A DNA stretch of 64,000 bases from Neurospora crassa OR74A (taxonomy: Eukaryota; Ascomycota; Sordariomycetes; Sordariales; Sordariaceae), in NCBI RefSeq assembly GCF_000182925.2, contig NC_026501.1, forward strand, positions 4,071,917-4,135,916, in the 5' to 3' direction. The position numbers were made by a program, and so were the translations under genes. A model generated the notes under the pieces. It was given only the letters and a program-made list of their open reading frames with translations, was not told where the DNA came from and did not search any database. This document shows, one piece after another, positions 37,155 to 50,222 of the stretch (positions within the stretch are counted from its first letter, which is position 1; every line of letters begins with the position of its first letter).

Positions 37155-37857
37155 CTAACCACTGAGGTCAAATGCCTTCTTGGCCCGGTCCCAATACCGT
37201 TGCCGATCATCCGCCATGGTGGTGCCAACGCACTTTGTGATATAATCGCTGTACCCCTCGTCGGTGCCCATCTTCATTTTAGCCTTCACCTCGTCCGAGC
37301 AATGCTTGTCGACGAACCAACGGGCAGAGTCAAAATTGCGAAAGTCGTCCGCTATGACAAGCTGCAAAATCTCCGGCCCTGACTTGCCTTCGATGGGCAA
37401 GTTGAGGTCTTTTGCATACTCGCTGACATACTAGACAGTTGTTTTGTTAAGGTCAGTCCCAGATACACGTATACAAAGTAAGCTTGATCAAACGTAGTCA
37501 AAGTTTCGGTAGAGCAAAACTAACCATGGGCGACATCATATTCGCAGTGCCTTGGTCGGGGTGGCCTGGGCTTGGGAAATGGTTGATCCTGAACTTCAAA
37601 TCACCGCTCTCGACGCCGATGAGCGACAGGATCATAGCAATCTCGCCTGTGGTGCGGCCCTTGAGGGAGTTGATCAGATGGGGAGCAGCCTCCTCCGGTG
37701 TCCTGCACTCCTTAGAGAATTCGAACTGCGAGCAATCGGTCAAGGCCCCAGGCATGATGGATTTGATAGCCTCCACAGCATAGATGGACTTGCTTTCCAA
37801 GCCGGCAGCACCGGCAAGCCCAGCAAACAGGGCAAAGTAAACGAGCTGGGTATGCAT
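37155..37857 (-). CDS. Small secreted protein of unknown function
   Basis: The 202-residue protein has two exons, 37525-37857 and 37155-37430, with a 94-bp phase-0 intron. The first 19 residues (MHTQLVYFALFAGLAGAAG) form a clear signal peptide. The mature part is mostly polar and helical-looking. It has four cysteines (DCS, ECR, HCS, KCV) that could make two disulfides. It contains no transmembrane segment or catalytic motif I recognise. The DCSQFEFSKECRTPEEAAPHL region suggests a compact folded secreted protein. It could be a cell-wall associated protein or an effector-like protein; nothing in the sequence decides this. The model is well supported by splice sites and by an open frame through both exons. 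Confidence 0.75.
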
Positions 37858-39664
37858 TTTACGTGATATAGATAGGCGAGAAGTTGTTGATGGTTGTTTG
37901 TAATAGTGGGCGCTCTGACCGAACCGTTCGTAAGAGGTGATTTTGATGAGTTGAAAGCAGTGAGTGAGAACTGCACGGGGGTATCGAGAAGGAATGCTGA
38001 AGGGGAGGGGGAGGAAGTTGCGAAGGACGAGGGCCTTTGTCCGGCAAAAGTGGCGGTCGACGTGTTATAAGCATAAAAAATGGATTAAAAAAAGACACAA
38101 CCAAATATGGCGGCCTTTCTTCAATGTGTTGACGCCCAATTGAGTGAAGGATCAGTCGAAAAGGAGCAAACAGGGAGTAGACGAAGGATTCGGGGCCATG
38201 GGCCTATCAAGTTGTCGCAGAAGTTTGGACGAATGTGAAGGCCTTGTAAGATGGGGACTGGTGCCAGTGGGGGCTGGGATCACTTACACTACTAGTGTAC
38301 TAGTTAATTGTATAGCCTCATCCATGAATCGAGACCAGTACGTACCTACAGCGCTACGTCTACTATGTAGACTTCAACCTGTCCAAGCCGCCATGACGGA
38401 CAAACCCTTCATACAATGGATTTTGGTAGGCCCACGAAGGCTCTCTATCACTCGAACTTCAGACTTGGCACCCGAACAGCTGGCGCTTGTTTCCTCTTTG
38501 ATTCCCGGCCGTTGTCGTCAATGCGCACACAACTGGATCTCGCATCACCAACACGTCCGCCCAGAAGAGTAGGTAATGTGGCGTACCACGACACATGACG
38601 CCTGACTTGTTGAGTCTGACGGCTGATTTTCCGTTTACGTCCACAATCCCACAGCGGCGTACACTACAATGTCCTACAATGTGCACCCATTGTTGCCAAC
38701 CATGCACCTATGGCAAAGGCCAAAGACGTTAGGGGCGGTTTGCCCCTGCATGGGTCGTGATGACATGCCTGCCAATCAGCATCGTGTCTCACCTCTTCCT
38801 GGGAGGCTTGGAAACCGCGGACCCCAGAAACATCGCACTTTGTCACGGTAGCATCAGAAGACGCCGTACTGGTTGGGACGAAAGGATAGAATCGAAAGGA
38901 TGATCCCCGAGCCAACAAACGAACCCAGCTTTGACCAGTCCGACTAAAAGGGCCCATGAGCCATTGCAAACCGTCACACTTTTTTTTTGTCTTTGCTTGT
39001 GTTTGAGAGGGAACACAGAGGGTGACCGCAGAATGGCTCAGGCGAATGTGGATACCACCTTGGAAGAAGATCTGGCATTGGCTACGAACCGACTGCGATG
39101 AGGTACTGCTTAAACACTTCGACCGTTGAAGGCCACTTGTCCTACTAAAAAGGAATCACCAAACCTGATGAAACAAATTCGCGGTACGATGCAGCTTATT
39201 GTCCCGTTCAGTTCTTGAACGTATAGGAATATGGAACAATGAAACCGAATCGACTATGTGTGACTCTGGTCTGCATGATGCCCAATCGTTTAGAGCGACA
39301 AACACGCCTCTACACGGACGGGTACCGTAGGAATGATCGTCTCGGTAATTGGTACCTTGCATTTTTCTGGTACCTGAATATCACTCCGTTGGAGCTTCTC
39401 TATTAGACCGCTTCTGGATACGTGTCACACTGACAACGCCCATTCTATCTTTCGTTGCTTGTCGATCTTGATATCTTCCCTTTCCCAGTCAAATTCCTCC
39501 AGACCGACATAGCCGCGCAACGCAATCTTTTAAAACAAGATAATTTGAGAAACCCATTTAAAAAATGCTCGTAAGATGGACCGAAGATAACCCCCTTTTA
39601 CCCCTCGTATTATAAGCTCAGGGCAAACGAAGCCAAAACGCACACATTTTGCGCCAAACCAGGC
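37858..39664. other. Intergenic region, no gene recognised
   Basis: The 1.8 kb is of normal composition. It includes the promoter of the secreted-protein gene on the left and the 3' flank of the F-box gene on the right. Several open frames of 60-140 codons (for example 38144-38572) have no start context, domain or splice structure that convinces me. A non-coding transcript cannot be excluded. Confidence 0.45.
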
Positions 39665-41752
39665 TCACGAGGCACCCGGGAATCGAGGGTCATATTCGTC
39701 ATAGTAAGGATCCCTTCCACGGGCTACTCGCTCTGTGTCCTCTCTCACCAAAGTACCATGTCTAGTACATGCTGCGGATGGAGCCTCGCGCGAATCCGCG
39801 GTACAGACAGGCTGCTCGCTGTCAGCATATGAAGCCGCACCGTCAGGATTCGCGTCCCGATGGGCCCTACGTCCCGCATCTTGGAAAGATTGGGCTGCCG
39901 AGTCCCGTCGTACGGGGCGCCGGATGAGATACTCTCCTCGCTCGTCCCTAACTTGCACGATCTCATATGTGTCGGCAGGCAGTGCTGGTGCCAGTGGCCG
40001 TGACTGAGACCGGGCGTCTACCAAATTGCGGTAGTACTCCGGTCTAGGGATTTGGTCTTGATCATGATACTCCGGCCGGGGAGGAGGTCGGCCATATACC
40101 TCAGTGTCAGCTCGCCTTGGGACATATCCCGACACAACTGTTTGTAAACGATAGCGGCTGTACTCCACCTCGTCGTTCAGAGGAGGTACCCTAGCCCCAG
40201 AGAGATAGGCTGGTGCTACCTGCTGCATCAACAGACTTCGATCTCTTCCCGCCGGGACCGACTGGTAACTGGTACCGTACACCGGGGACCTCGAACGTCT
40301 GGAATCCTCGTCGTAGCGATCATAGATTCTCGACGGGGGTGCGGCGCCCGAGACTGCGGCCATTCCGTGCTCGATGGTGTAAGAGCGATCATTCAAATTT
40401 CTATGTCGATGGTCAACCGCCGAAGGGTGTCCTTGGTGCTGTAAACTTGACATTTCTTCGTGTCCAGTAATCGACAGGGGTTGCATTGCCCGACTAACCG
40501 CCATCGAGGGTCGTGGAGGCGTGTGGGTTGCTGGATGAAAAACTAATGAAGCTTCACGCGGCCGATTGGCATGTTCGCCAGCGCCAGAGTTATGGTACGA
40601 GGAATATGACTTGCCGGACTCAGTCCTGCTTGTATTCCATCCCTTGTTCTGCTCCTCAGTTCCGGCCTCAACCTTTTTGGCTTCCTCAAAGGACAAGCGG
40701 GCACTCTCCATGGCTGGGTGAAGATTCACATGCCTGTCCTGATTATCCATGTCACTGATGTCATCAAGAAGGTTTCGTGCTTCAGCCATTGTGCTTTCCT
40801 CTTGCACGTCTCTTCCAAAGTCAGAGATATCCGGGACGGATAGATTCAAGCTTGGTTGTTGCTCTGAAACATAGTTGGTGAGGGTAGGTAGGACCATGTT
40901 GCCGGAGTCTCTACCAGATGGATGACCGGCCGATAAATATTGCCTTGGGGCGGGGGACCCATTGTATGGTTGTTCACGACCGGCGAGACCGTTCAGCTCC
41001 AGTCCCGAGAACTCGAAGTGCCTACCCTTAGACAGCACCGGGTACGGTGAAGGGTATTGTTGAGCAGACGTCAAATGGGGTTGGAAGAGATATGGCAGAG
41101 CATCTGCAAGCATACCCCTCTGGGGCTCGCCACAGGTTCTCAATTTTGAAAGTGCTTCGAGATTAGGGAGCAAAACCATATCCATGATCCAGTCAAGCAG
41201 TGGGTAAATTCCCTGAGCCTGCATAGGCTCGATATGTTTGGATTGGAAGTGATTAACCAGCTGCGGCATGGAAAACGCTTTTCGTTCTTCCACCACGTGC
41301 GGAGCATTTCCAAGTTTGAGATGGCAGGCTTTGCAGACCAGTCCGTTCACGTTCCGCACAGGCCGCATGTCCTTATTGTTGGAAAGACCATCGATGAACA
41401 TGGAAAATGGAGGAACCTCGCCAAACATTGCATGAAACCGTTTGACGAGATGATGGATCGTGACGAAGACCCTAATGCTGCCTGGCAGGTCTCTGATAAC
41501 CCCAAGACTGTTCCAGGTTTCGCGCGATGACCGAGCAACTATCTCGAGCCTGATCTGGTAGCCGTCGGGGTATCCAGGAGGTTGTATTTCAGGGTACGAA
41601 CTGTGAGCATTTGCCTGAAAAGAGTTGTAGTTGTAGGCTTGTACCGCAGGTGGCGGTGGCCCATATCCTTGTGGCGGCTCGCTGGTAGCGAGGGGGGGGT
41701 ACGTTGTAGCCGGATGTTGGTAAGGCGGATACAAGGGCGGCTGAGCTACATA

Positions 41753-41795
<43 letters not shown>

Positions 41796-44165
41796 GGTGG
41801 TGGTGGGAGCGGCGGCTGTCCGTAAAGGGGCTGCTGTGGAGCGGGATTATAGTGGCCTTGAGGGTAAACTGGCGGAAGGATTGCCTGATACTGTTCTGGA
41901 TATAGCGCAGTATGATATCCAGGTGCTGGATAGGTTTGAAAGGAAGGAAGCCCGGCGTGTCCATTCGTGGACGGGTAGTCGTGTCCCTGTGGCAACACAG
42001 GCACTCCCAAGCTACCAACAAAAGATGGTCGGAAGCCGTGGTTGTGAGGTGGTTGTTTGGAGAGTCGATGCTCATAACGAAAAGGAGGGTATTGCGGCCA
42101 CTCTGCCCTCCAATGAACAACGATGGTGCCTAAGCTGAGAGCAGTCGTGTGTTTGGCTGCGTAGTGTTGGATTACTCCCTCAAAGCCAAATGTTTTCGCA
42201 TTTGAGTCACACCCATTGCAATAGAAAAGCTCTTTGCGGTATGACTCCGTATGAGGCTTGATCTTGGTATCAAAAATCCACTTCATGTTCTCCAAGGTAA
42301 GCTTTTGGGTGAAGGGGCCCTCTGGAGGATCGACCGGGACTTCTCGGCCGACGGAGTGAGCAGCAGCGGCCTTCTCGGCGACCTCAGCATAGAAACGTTT
42401 TCGTATGTAGCAAAGAACATCAACGGCAAACTTGGCGCAGTTATCCCTTGTCACTTTCTTGCCCTTTCCCCAAGTCTCACGAATTGCCTCGTCAGCAAGA
42501 CCGGCTATTCTCACACGCAATGGCGCTTGCGTCTCCTCCCATTGCTTATCTATGAGTTCCCGCGCCTCCTTCGTTGTTGCCAGTGTCGCCTCGAGTTGAC
42601 GACGCTCGGTGCGATTCTGCTGAGCCTCTTCTTTGACCACAAGCAGTCCAGGGTGTCGGTGTTCTGCCTCACCTCGTTGGGTAAGGAGTCTAGGCTTAAG
42701 AAAATCCCAATCCTTGTCCTGGAACGGGAGGACAATCTGCATGGCCGCTTCGAACGCAGGAAGATGCCGAAGGACATCGGGTGTAAGGGGAGGATCCAAG
42801 AGTAGAGCCCGTCGCTCAATTTCAGCCTTTCTGATGGCCTTGAGTTTAGCAACCTCCTCGGCGGTCCTTTCTTGTCGTGGTTGAGACAAAGCCTGCGATG
42901 AGGGCACTTGTGCTCGGGTTGCGGGTAGAGCAATTGGATAAGAGGTTGGCGATGCGGCAGGCGTTGCGGAGTTTGAATTCGGGATCGACGAGACTTTGGT
43001 GTTAACATAGCCTGGATAAAGTTCGGTACGCATCCTTGTAACGCCACCTGACATATACCATTTCTCCCACCTTAATGCCTGATTCTGCATATTCTTACCA
43101 CGGTTATTGAGGCCCTTCATCCATTCGTCCATGGCTCCAGGACCGAGGGCTTGGACGTCATGGAACTCCTTGTTCACTTCGGCGACGTCGGTGGCGGAAA
43201 ACAATTTTAGTTTATCTGTGTTAGACGTATTGGATGGCTGAATGCGGAGGTCTGGCGTTACGTAGGCGAACGCAATTCCTTGAAGAACTGCGGAGGGGGT
43301 AGATTGAGTGACCATGAAGTCGATTTCCTGGACGTATTAGCCAGCTGTGAGATTCTCTCTCCAGCTTTTGACGCAGACATACCTTGGTCGAGGTCATTAC
43401 CAAGCAGCGGCCGCAGAGGCGACTAGCGAACGGCCAGATGACAGCAACACCATTCAGGCCCGGGCCTAGACAAGGAGCAGCTGCTGTAGAGCATGTTTCA
43501 GACAAAGCAGCATGGCTTTGTGCCGGTTGCTTGTTGCATTTTTGGCACTTTAGTGAGCAAGCGAGCCGCCACATATCGATCTCGGCCATTGACCGAAGAG
43601 GGGCAGGCATCTGTGGCCAAAAAAGCCGCCTGGATAGCTGCCAGATGACATTTGGCTTGAGGAAACCCAATACTCCCTTGGCGGTTGGAAGAGGAACTTC
43701 TCTGTTGACCAGTGACGAAGAAGGATCAAGATAATGGTTGAACAATTTGTTAACGCGTAGCAAATTGCCCAGTGATCGTGGGGGGCAGAAACTGAAGATA
43801 TGATGCCAAACCTCAGCAGACAACCGAGACTTATCCTTCGGCAGCTTGTTTGATGCGACAGCTTGTCTGGCCCGGTCCTGCGCCAGCTTCACCTTTTTGA
43901 CGTTTGCACCAGACTCGGAAGAGTGCTCGGAATCGACAGCATGCTCGCGACTCTGGCGCTTCCCTAGCAACGACATTTTGGGAGCTTCTGGCATGCCGAC
44001 GTCCGGCTCTGTCTGGGTCGGTACGGCAAGCACAGTGCTCGCCGCTGATGATGAGTCGAACACCTCCATGGAGCTATTGCGATCTTGATCATCCCTTAAC
44101 GTTGGAACTGAGCCACTTCGTTTCGGCACCGGACCCGGATGAACGTCTTCTCCATCCCCAGTCAT
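39665..44165 (-). CDS. Large F-box-like, C2H2-finger and polyQ protein
   Basis: Two exons (43383-44165 and 39665-43327) encode about 1481 residues; the 55-bp intron uses GTATGT...CCAG. A basic, Ser-rich N-terminus leads to an F-box-like segment at about residues 115-150 (LSAEVWHHIFSFCPPRSL). Next come W-L-K rich sequence and Cys pairs (CQKC, CGRC). Two C2H2-like fingers follow: CNGC...HYAAKH and CKAC...HFQSKH. Between them is a Pro/Gln/Tyr-rich region with an uninterrupted Gln run (CTG repeat on the plus strand, 41756-41794). The C-terminal 400 residues are disordered, with RS/RD and YDE-rich stretches. F-box proteins recruit substrates to SCF ubiquitin ligases. The substrate is unknown, and a nuclear role is suggested by the fingers. 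Confidence 0.75.
41756..41794. repeat. CTG/CAG trinucleotide repeat encoding polyglutamine
   Basis: About 13 CTG units on the plus strand give a run of Gln in the minus-strand F-box protein, next to a Pro run. Such tracts vary in length among fungal strains. Confidence 0.9.
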
Positions 44166-45694
44166 CGTGACAACGCAGAAGAGAACCTTGGCTGACGCAG
44201 TGGGATGGATGGAAAATGATGATGGCGGCAGGGACAGTGGAAATGAAAGTATGTAGAGGTGATATCAAGAAGAAAGAGGAGAAGGACGGAGGTAAGGTAG
44301 CCGTTCTAGGGGTAACACTTGTCAATGGCAAGGAGGACAACCTCGACAGCTCTGTAAGGTTGACAACGATCGGCTAGACCTGGACCTTGCACACCAAAGA
44401 AAACTTCTTTCCTTGAAAGGCCGAAGAAAGTGGTGAAAACCCAGCCGAGCAGAGAGCTCCCTTTCCCGGTCGGAGGCTGCCAATCCACAGCACAGAAATG
44501 AGCCAAGTCCAGTTCAGCGCTAAATCAGATGAAGGTCCGCGGGTTCTGTGATATCTTCGACTACCCACATACACCTTGGAAGTCTTGTTGGTATATGGGC
44601 GAAGTCGGCCGAGATCGGTAAAGGTATAGTAGCTTCCTTGCCGTCTGCGTCAACTTTGTTGTGCGATATGACTGCTAAGGTGGTGGTGAGCGTGGTTGAA
44701 GGTTGGTATAGTGCATAGGATTAGCTGAACGTGAAGGGTGAGCTGCTGACGTGAAAGGTAGAAGATGAATGAATGGTGAATGGCAGAGGGCGCGTGGGCG
44801 GCAATCGCACCAGACAGCCGCACCAGACAGCCGCACCAGACAGCCGCACCAGACAGCCGCACCAGACAGCCAAGCGCAGCCGCGACTGTTGAAACTGATG
44901 ACCGTGTTCGTTGTGGTGGTGCTCGTGGCCGCGGCCTATTTACGTACACCTTGTGGGAGAAGAGAGATGTCTTGACGACCAGAAAATGACCTGGAGTGTG
45001 GAAAAATCGTGGTCAAGGAATCCGGGGTAGGGCCTCGCTCCTGCCTATTCGTCTGCACAGAGGAACGAACTTTGCAACCGTTACCGAATCCCGTCTTCCA
45101 TATTCGACTTGTAATGCAGTGATACCTCTACCTTCCTCCCAGCAAAAAGTTGCGGCGATGGTCCGTGCCCCGAGGCTCCTCGCGCTTGCAGCCTGCCTGA
45201 CTTCTGTGCTTTGGCGAGTTTGGGATGTTTCGTTAGCTTGTGTGGCGCGTGTTAGTAACGAGTGTACTATACTGGCACTAGTCTAAATACTTACCTTAGC
45301 TAAGTACTTGTACCTGACGCTTATATGTACAGTGTACACGCGAATAATATCTGTCCGAGTGACAACTCGGTCAAGCTTTAAATTATGGCATAGTATCACT
45401 CTTTTTTCCAGACGAGAAATTGACATTTAAGCGGTGAGCACCATTATCTAAGTAGTGCACATTTCTTCCAGAGACACGTATTTTCTATTCCTGCAGCTAG
45501 CCAGCAGGTGGCTACTCTTATCAAAAGTCGTGAAACAAAAAAACACACAAGCCACAAGTGCCTCCATTGAGAAACTGCCATAACCCCTTTCTAAGTCTGA
45601 TCGGTTCATAATACATACATCAGTCGTACTGCTGCTACCAGAGTCGGCCTCGCAAGATCTGTAGGTGTAGCCTGAGGAAAGGTAGAGCCCAGCC
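44166..45694. other. Intergenic region with a minisatellite
   Basis: This is the promoter of the F-box gene and 3' flank of DNM1. It contains a short minisatellite (44806-44872). The rest shows no gene I can support. Confidence 0.5.
44806..44872. repeat. 13-bp minisatellite, about five copies
   Basis: The unit CGCACCAGACAGC is repeated head to tail about five times with one or two edge mismatches. There are no spacers. It is a tandem repeat and not a CRISPR array. Confidence 0.9.
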
Positions 45695-46046
45695 TTATAC
45701 AACCTCACCAATGATCTTAGCCGCCTCCCGATATGTCTGGAGCAACTTTTCGCACTTCTCCCGCTCCTTTTTCACTGCATCATCCTCATAAAGCAGCTCC
45801 TCAAACAGCGTCTCCTTGTAGAGTTCGCTAACAAGGCGGTTTTGAACAACATCCTTGCAGTGGTTGACTAGTAAATGCATGATCGCCTTGGGCACCTGAT
45901 CTGCGATGCTTTCGCGCACAATGTTGAAGTAGGAGCTAATCAAAGCCCGGATCAGCTCGGCTTCCATCGCCTCGCGATCTGTCATGGCCGGCTCGCCGTC
46001 ATTGCTCTGCATCAGAAAGTTGTTAGCATAGGCCGCGCAAAAAGAG

Positions 46047-46079
<33 letters not shown>

Positions 46080-48402
46080 ATTTGCAAGAGACTTAAAGCG
46101 AATATGGCCAACTCACAAGCTCAGTGCCCTTCGCATTGCCGACATAGTCCATGTCATCATCCACTTTCATCGACTGAGCAGGCGCTCGCACCTGTCTGTC
46201 GTCTGGGCGTCTCATGCTTTGGCTAAATGTAGGCTCCATGGCCTGGTTGACATGGCGTCCAATGTTGCCGCTGTTTGAAGGACCGGGAACAATGGCTCCG
46301 TCTTTGCCAAAAAAATAGTTCAGAAAGGACTCCTTGGCATTACCCACGCCTTGCCCTCCGTTGAAGCGAGAAGGAGAATTCGATCTGGCTCCGTTCAAAG
46401 CGCTTGCAATGCTGCCGGGGCCGTTCTCCCGGACAGCCGGAGACATGCTGCGGGCACCCTTTCCAGCGGTTTTGCGCACGTGGACGTTGTCCGTCTTCTC
46501 CAGGGTAGTACTTTCTTCTTCCCCTTCAATAGGGGTCTCGGTGGCATTCGTGCCAAGCTCCTTCAGCCGTCTCCGTTCACGTCTTTCGCGCTCCTCTTGA
46601 ATCAGACGTTTCCTCTCTCTCTCCTGCTTATTGCTCACAACGTGGCTCATTGCTGCAGCCGCACCGAGGAAGTTGGGGTGGTTAGTGTTGATGTAAGCCC
46701 TCTGGATGGAAATTAGCGACTCGACATAGTTGGACGCGGGACCCAACCGTTCCCTAAGCAAGTCAGAAACAACTTCGATGAGCTTGGCTTGCAGCCTGGG
46801 AAACCTCGATAGCTCAGTCGAGCCACAAGTGTGGCAGATCTTGATGAGCTCCTCATATACCAACTCTACGCAGCGCTGACTGGGTGGCTCAAGAAGCTTG
46901 ATCTGGGGCTTGACAAGGAGATCGAAGGCCATCTCAGGCACAAACAAACTAGGCCGGGGACCAGTCGAGTTGCGAATCGCGGTCCGGATATCGAGCGCGG
47001 TTAAATTGGAAGTGGGGTCGATCGATTCCAGAGAGCTTCCAAAGACCGAGTTGAAAATGTAGTAGATGCGAGCACCGCCGCAGAGCTCTTTTGTCGAGAT
47101 TTCCGTTGAGGTACCGTCAATGGACGCGATGAAAGATGACGCAAACCTGGTCATGAGCTGCAGAATAAGAGAACCTCGGTGCTCCTTGCCACTGAAGTGC
47201 ATGTCCCCGTAGCTTGCCAGTTCCTGCTGGGTTTGACCCATCAAGGTATTAAGACGAGCCTTGATGTCTGGCAAGCGTTCGCGAATGTGAGCCATCAAGG
47301 TGGTGTTGAGGGTCCTGGCGAGGAACTGAGTTCCGCAACGGGTGGAGATGTTTCGATACGCGGGATGATGCCTGAAGAACTCGGACTCGGACTTCAAGGC
47401 CTCTTCCATGGGCTTGTTGCCCTGAATATCCTGCTGCGATCTGTTTACCACGCCAATCCAACCAAGCTTGAGCGGGTAGACCCGACCAGACAGTATGTCC
47501 AGGGCATTTGTTCCGTGATCCATGAGATCGACTTTTGTGAGAACACCAATGGTCCTCCTACCCATGGGATCGACATGCCTGGCAAGCTTCAAGGCCTCCG
47601 AGTTCACAATGTCGACGTTAGCAGGCGAGACAGCCAAGACAATACTGTTGGGCTTTGCAATGTACTCGGAGATGAGGTTGCGCGTCTGCTTCTCTATGTC
47701 TGTAGGCTGGTCTCCAATGGGAACCTGCACGGATATACGTTAGACCAAGTTATGACGGCATGTTCACCAGAGCTTCAAAGCGGCGTACCTTTGTGAGACC
47801 AGGCAAATCAACGAGCGTTAGGTTCAAAACGTGGGGAGAGAAAATCTTTAGGTTGATGGGCTGGCGGTTAATTCCCTTGTTGGTACCCGCAACTCGCGCG
47901 GTCTCATTCTCGATTTCGCGCTTGACGTCGCCAAAATCGGTGAACCTCCGATTGGGAATGTGGTGAAACTCTGCCCACTCGTTGCGGCCAGCAGCATTGG
48001 GGTTCCTGTAGCTGGGATGGGTTGCATCTTCGGCGTCGTCGTCGGCGGGGACGTTTATTAGCTGAAGAATGAGGGGTCTCCGAGTAACGATTCCACTGCC
48101 GCGGGGAAGAAAGTCGCGACCGACAATGTTCTCGAGGACGGACGACTTTCCAGCGGACTGGGATCCAACGACAACCTGTGATGGAGAGCAGGGGTCGTCA
48201 GCAGTCTGGTGGCGGAAAAGGAAGGGGAAAGAAGGACGATGGGGCAAGGAGCGGTTGCGGGCATGGAGCGGACAGGTGAAGGTGGTGGGCGGGTATTGCG
48301 TACGATTTGGGGCAGATCCAGGGAATCGTTGCCGATGGTGTTGAAGACCAAGTCTTGCAACTTGTTGACAACGCCCAGCAGATCGTCACCGAGGGCAGCC
48401 AT
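45695..48402 (-). CDS. DNM1: Dynamin-related GTPase Dnm1 (mitochondrial/peroxisomal fission)
   Basis: Four exons (48304-48402, 47789-48175, 46117-47724, 45695-46006) give 801 residues. The GTPase motifs are intact: P-loop GSQSAGKSS (37-45), DLPG (156-159), TKVD (225-228) and NRSQ (256-259). The middle domain and a variable insert (about 520-695) follow. The GTPase effector domain is at the C-terminus (about 700-795). There is no PH domain or proline-rich tail. The motif [13 protein letters not shown] and the long insert fit Dnm1/Drp1 rather than Vps1. It assembles on outer membranes to divide mitochondria and peroxisomes, recruited by Fis1/adaptors. The last intron (46007-46116) contains a 32-nt T run (minus strand) upstream of a TGCTAAC branch site. 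The gene is divergent from COX19. Confidence 0.92.
46047..46078 (-). repeat. 32-nt homopolymer (T on the coding strand) in a DNM1 intron
   Basis: An uninterrupted A run on the plus strand reads as T on the coding strand of DNM1. It lies between the donor and the branch site of the last intron. It may act as an oversized polypyrimidine tract or just be a slippage product. Confidence 0.9.
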
Positions 48403-50222
48403 GATGACGGTTGAGCGGGGGGAAAAAGCCGAGAAAATCAGTCGCGTTTAGAAAGCGCAAACGCAAGCGGTAAGGTGGGCGGAAGCGGGAGTTGAGCGCA
48501 AGACGGAAGTGTGAAAACGGGCCCGAGGTCGGGCAGGACGAGGTCACGATTCGGGCGGTCGCACGGGACCGGGTGGGTGTATGGGGGCAAGTGGGCTCCC
48601 GGGTTTATCTGAGGGTCGATGGTCTCGTCGATTCACAAAATGGGTAAATACAAGACGAGTGCTAGGTGGTGGTTGGCGGCTGTGCGGGCGGGTGGCAGGA
48701 GAAGAGGCTGGCGACAGAAACCGAGTCGGGCAGGTGGTTTGGATCAATCGGATCGGCTTCAGGACAGGAAAAGAGTTTACAACCGAAACTTGTGTTGCCT
48801 GTTGCTGGCTGACTGGCGGGACAAGGCACGAGGCGATCAATGATCTATCCAAGTGCAGCCAATACGTACAACGAGTTCAAGGCAGCACACAGACAGCTCG
48901 AAACCTGAAGCGATGAGGGATGCCCTCAGTAGTTGTCGCGGCGCCTCGATGGTGAGTGTGGATGTGGATGCGGACGTCGATGTGGATGCCAAAAATCTAT
49001 AACCCGGGGAGGGGGGGCGCGCTTCCAGAATCCAAAGCGTTGCAAACACCCATTCACTCGACACAGTGAGGGAGAGGGAGGGGTCGGTCCATGGTCCCCT
49101 CGGGTCAAATTCCACGTCCCCACTTTCACTTGGTCGTCAAAAGTTTAAAACCTCGCTCAAAGGGGGCAGTTCCCTTGATGCGTTGTCGTCGCGCCTGCAC
49201 CCGGGCAAATCGAACCCGACCCGGCCTGATGAACAGGTTTCCAGGCCTTCATGCAACCGGCACGTTGACCTGTGTACCCGACAACACACCGGGGTCTGTG
49301 ACTGGCTCTCGGCGGCTCAAAGAAGAGTTCAGAATTTGAAGCTCAACTGCCACGGCTCCACAGACAAGCACCTCTTATGTACATTGTCCACTACACCACT
49401 ACACTATAGGTATAGAGGTTGAAATTCGACAGCGGGGACGGCGGAAGGCGGGATGGCGGGGATGAGCAGGCATTACACGGTGCGTCATCTGGCTTGTCCG
49501 TTGATCCGAAGTTCTTGGCTCCCGGCCGGGCTGCGGACCGCGGGCTCAGACAACGGTGGACGGAGGGCGGAGGGAGAGACGGGACCTTCGGAGGTCGTCC
49601 ACTCAGCACATGTCGCTGGCCTGCCGATCTGAACATCGGAGTCTGTTTCCGGGATGCATGCAGAAAGTCCTTGAGGTTTATACCGGTAGTTCCCCATGGA
49701 CATCAAGCCGACTTCGTTCGTACCGTAGCTCCATGGTCCCGAGCGTATCTCTGTCCACGATCCACTATCCACCCTAGGTACCTACCTACGCAGTACCTAG
49801 TAATCTGTAACCTCCCGTGCTGCCACCTTCCGGTAAAACCGAACCCGGGGACCTCATAATGCCCTTGGCCTTCCCATTCAGCGCTTGCTCAACTGCACTA
49901 ACAAAGCTTACCCCGTGGGCAGGCATTTCATGAGCCTGCTACGTTAGGGTCCAGGTAGCTGAGACCGTGCTGGAATGCCGATTTCCAGGAGCACTTCATC
50001 CGCATTCAAGACTCCAGCGGGCAGTTGCACACCTCGAATCCCCAGCTGCGAACGCCCTGCAAGAGGAGGAAAACCACAGAGGGGGGAACCCAAAACTTGG
50101 TAAAAGCTAGAGGTACCTCTACCTAAGCTAAACAAAAACCAAAATACCCTGCCCTGCCCTGGTTTCGTTTGACTACCTCTACCAACTTTGCGGCAGTTCA
50201 TCACCGTCACCGGCTTTGCAAT
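48403..50222. other. Divergent intergenic region DNM1/COX19
   Basis: The 1.8 kb lies between two divergent genes and should contain both promoters. Open frames (for example 49419-49859) lack splice or domain support. The segment 48500-49200 is GC-rich. No repeat or RNA gene was recognised. Confidence 0.45.

Noticed and set aside
38144-38969. Open frames of 142 and 101 codons between the secreted protein and the F-box gene
   Set aside because: No start context, splice sites or recognisable domain, and the frames on both strands overlap each other.
44806-44872. Possible CRISPR-like array
   Set aside because: The units are contiguous 13-mers without spacers; this is a minisatellite, and the genome is eukaryotic.
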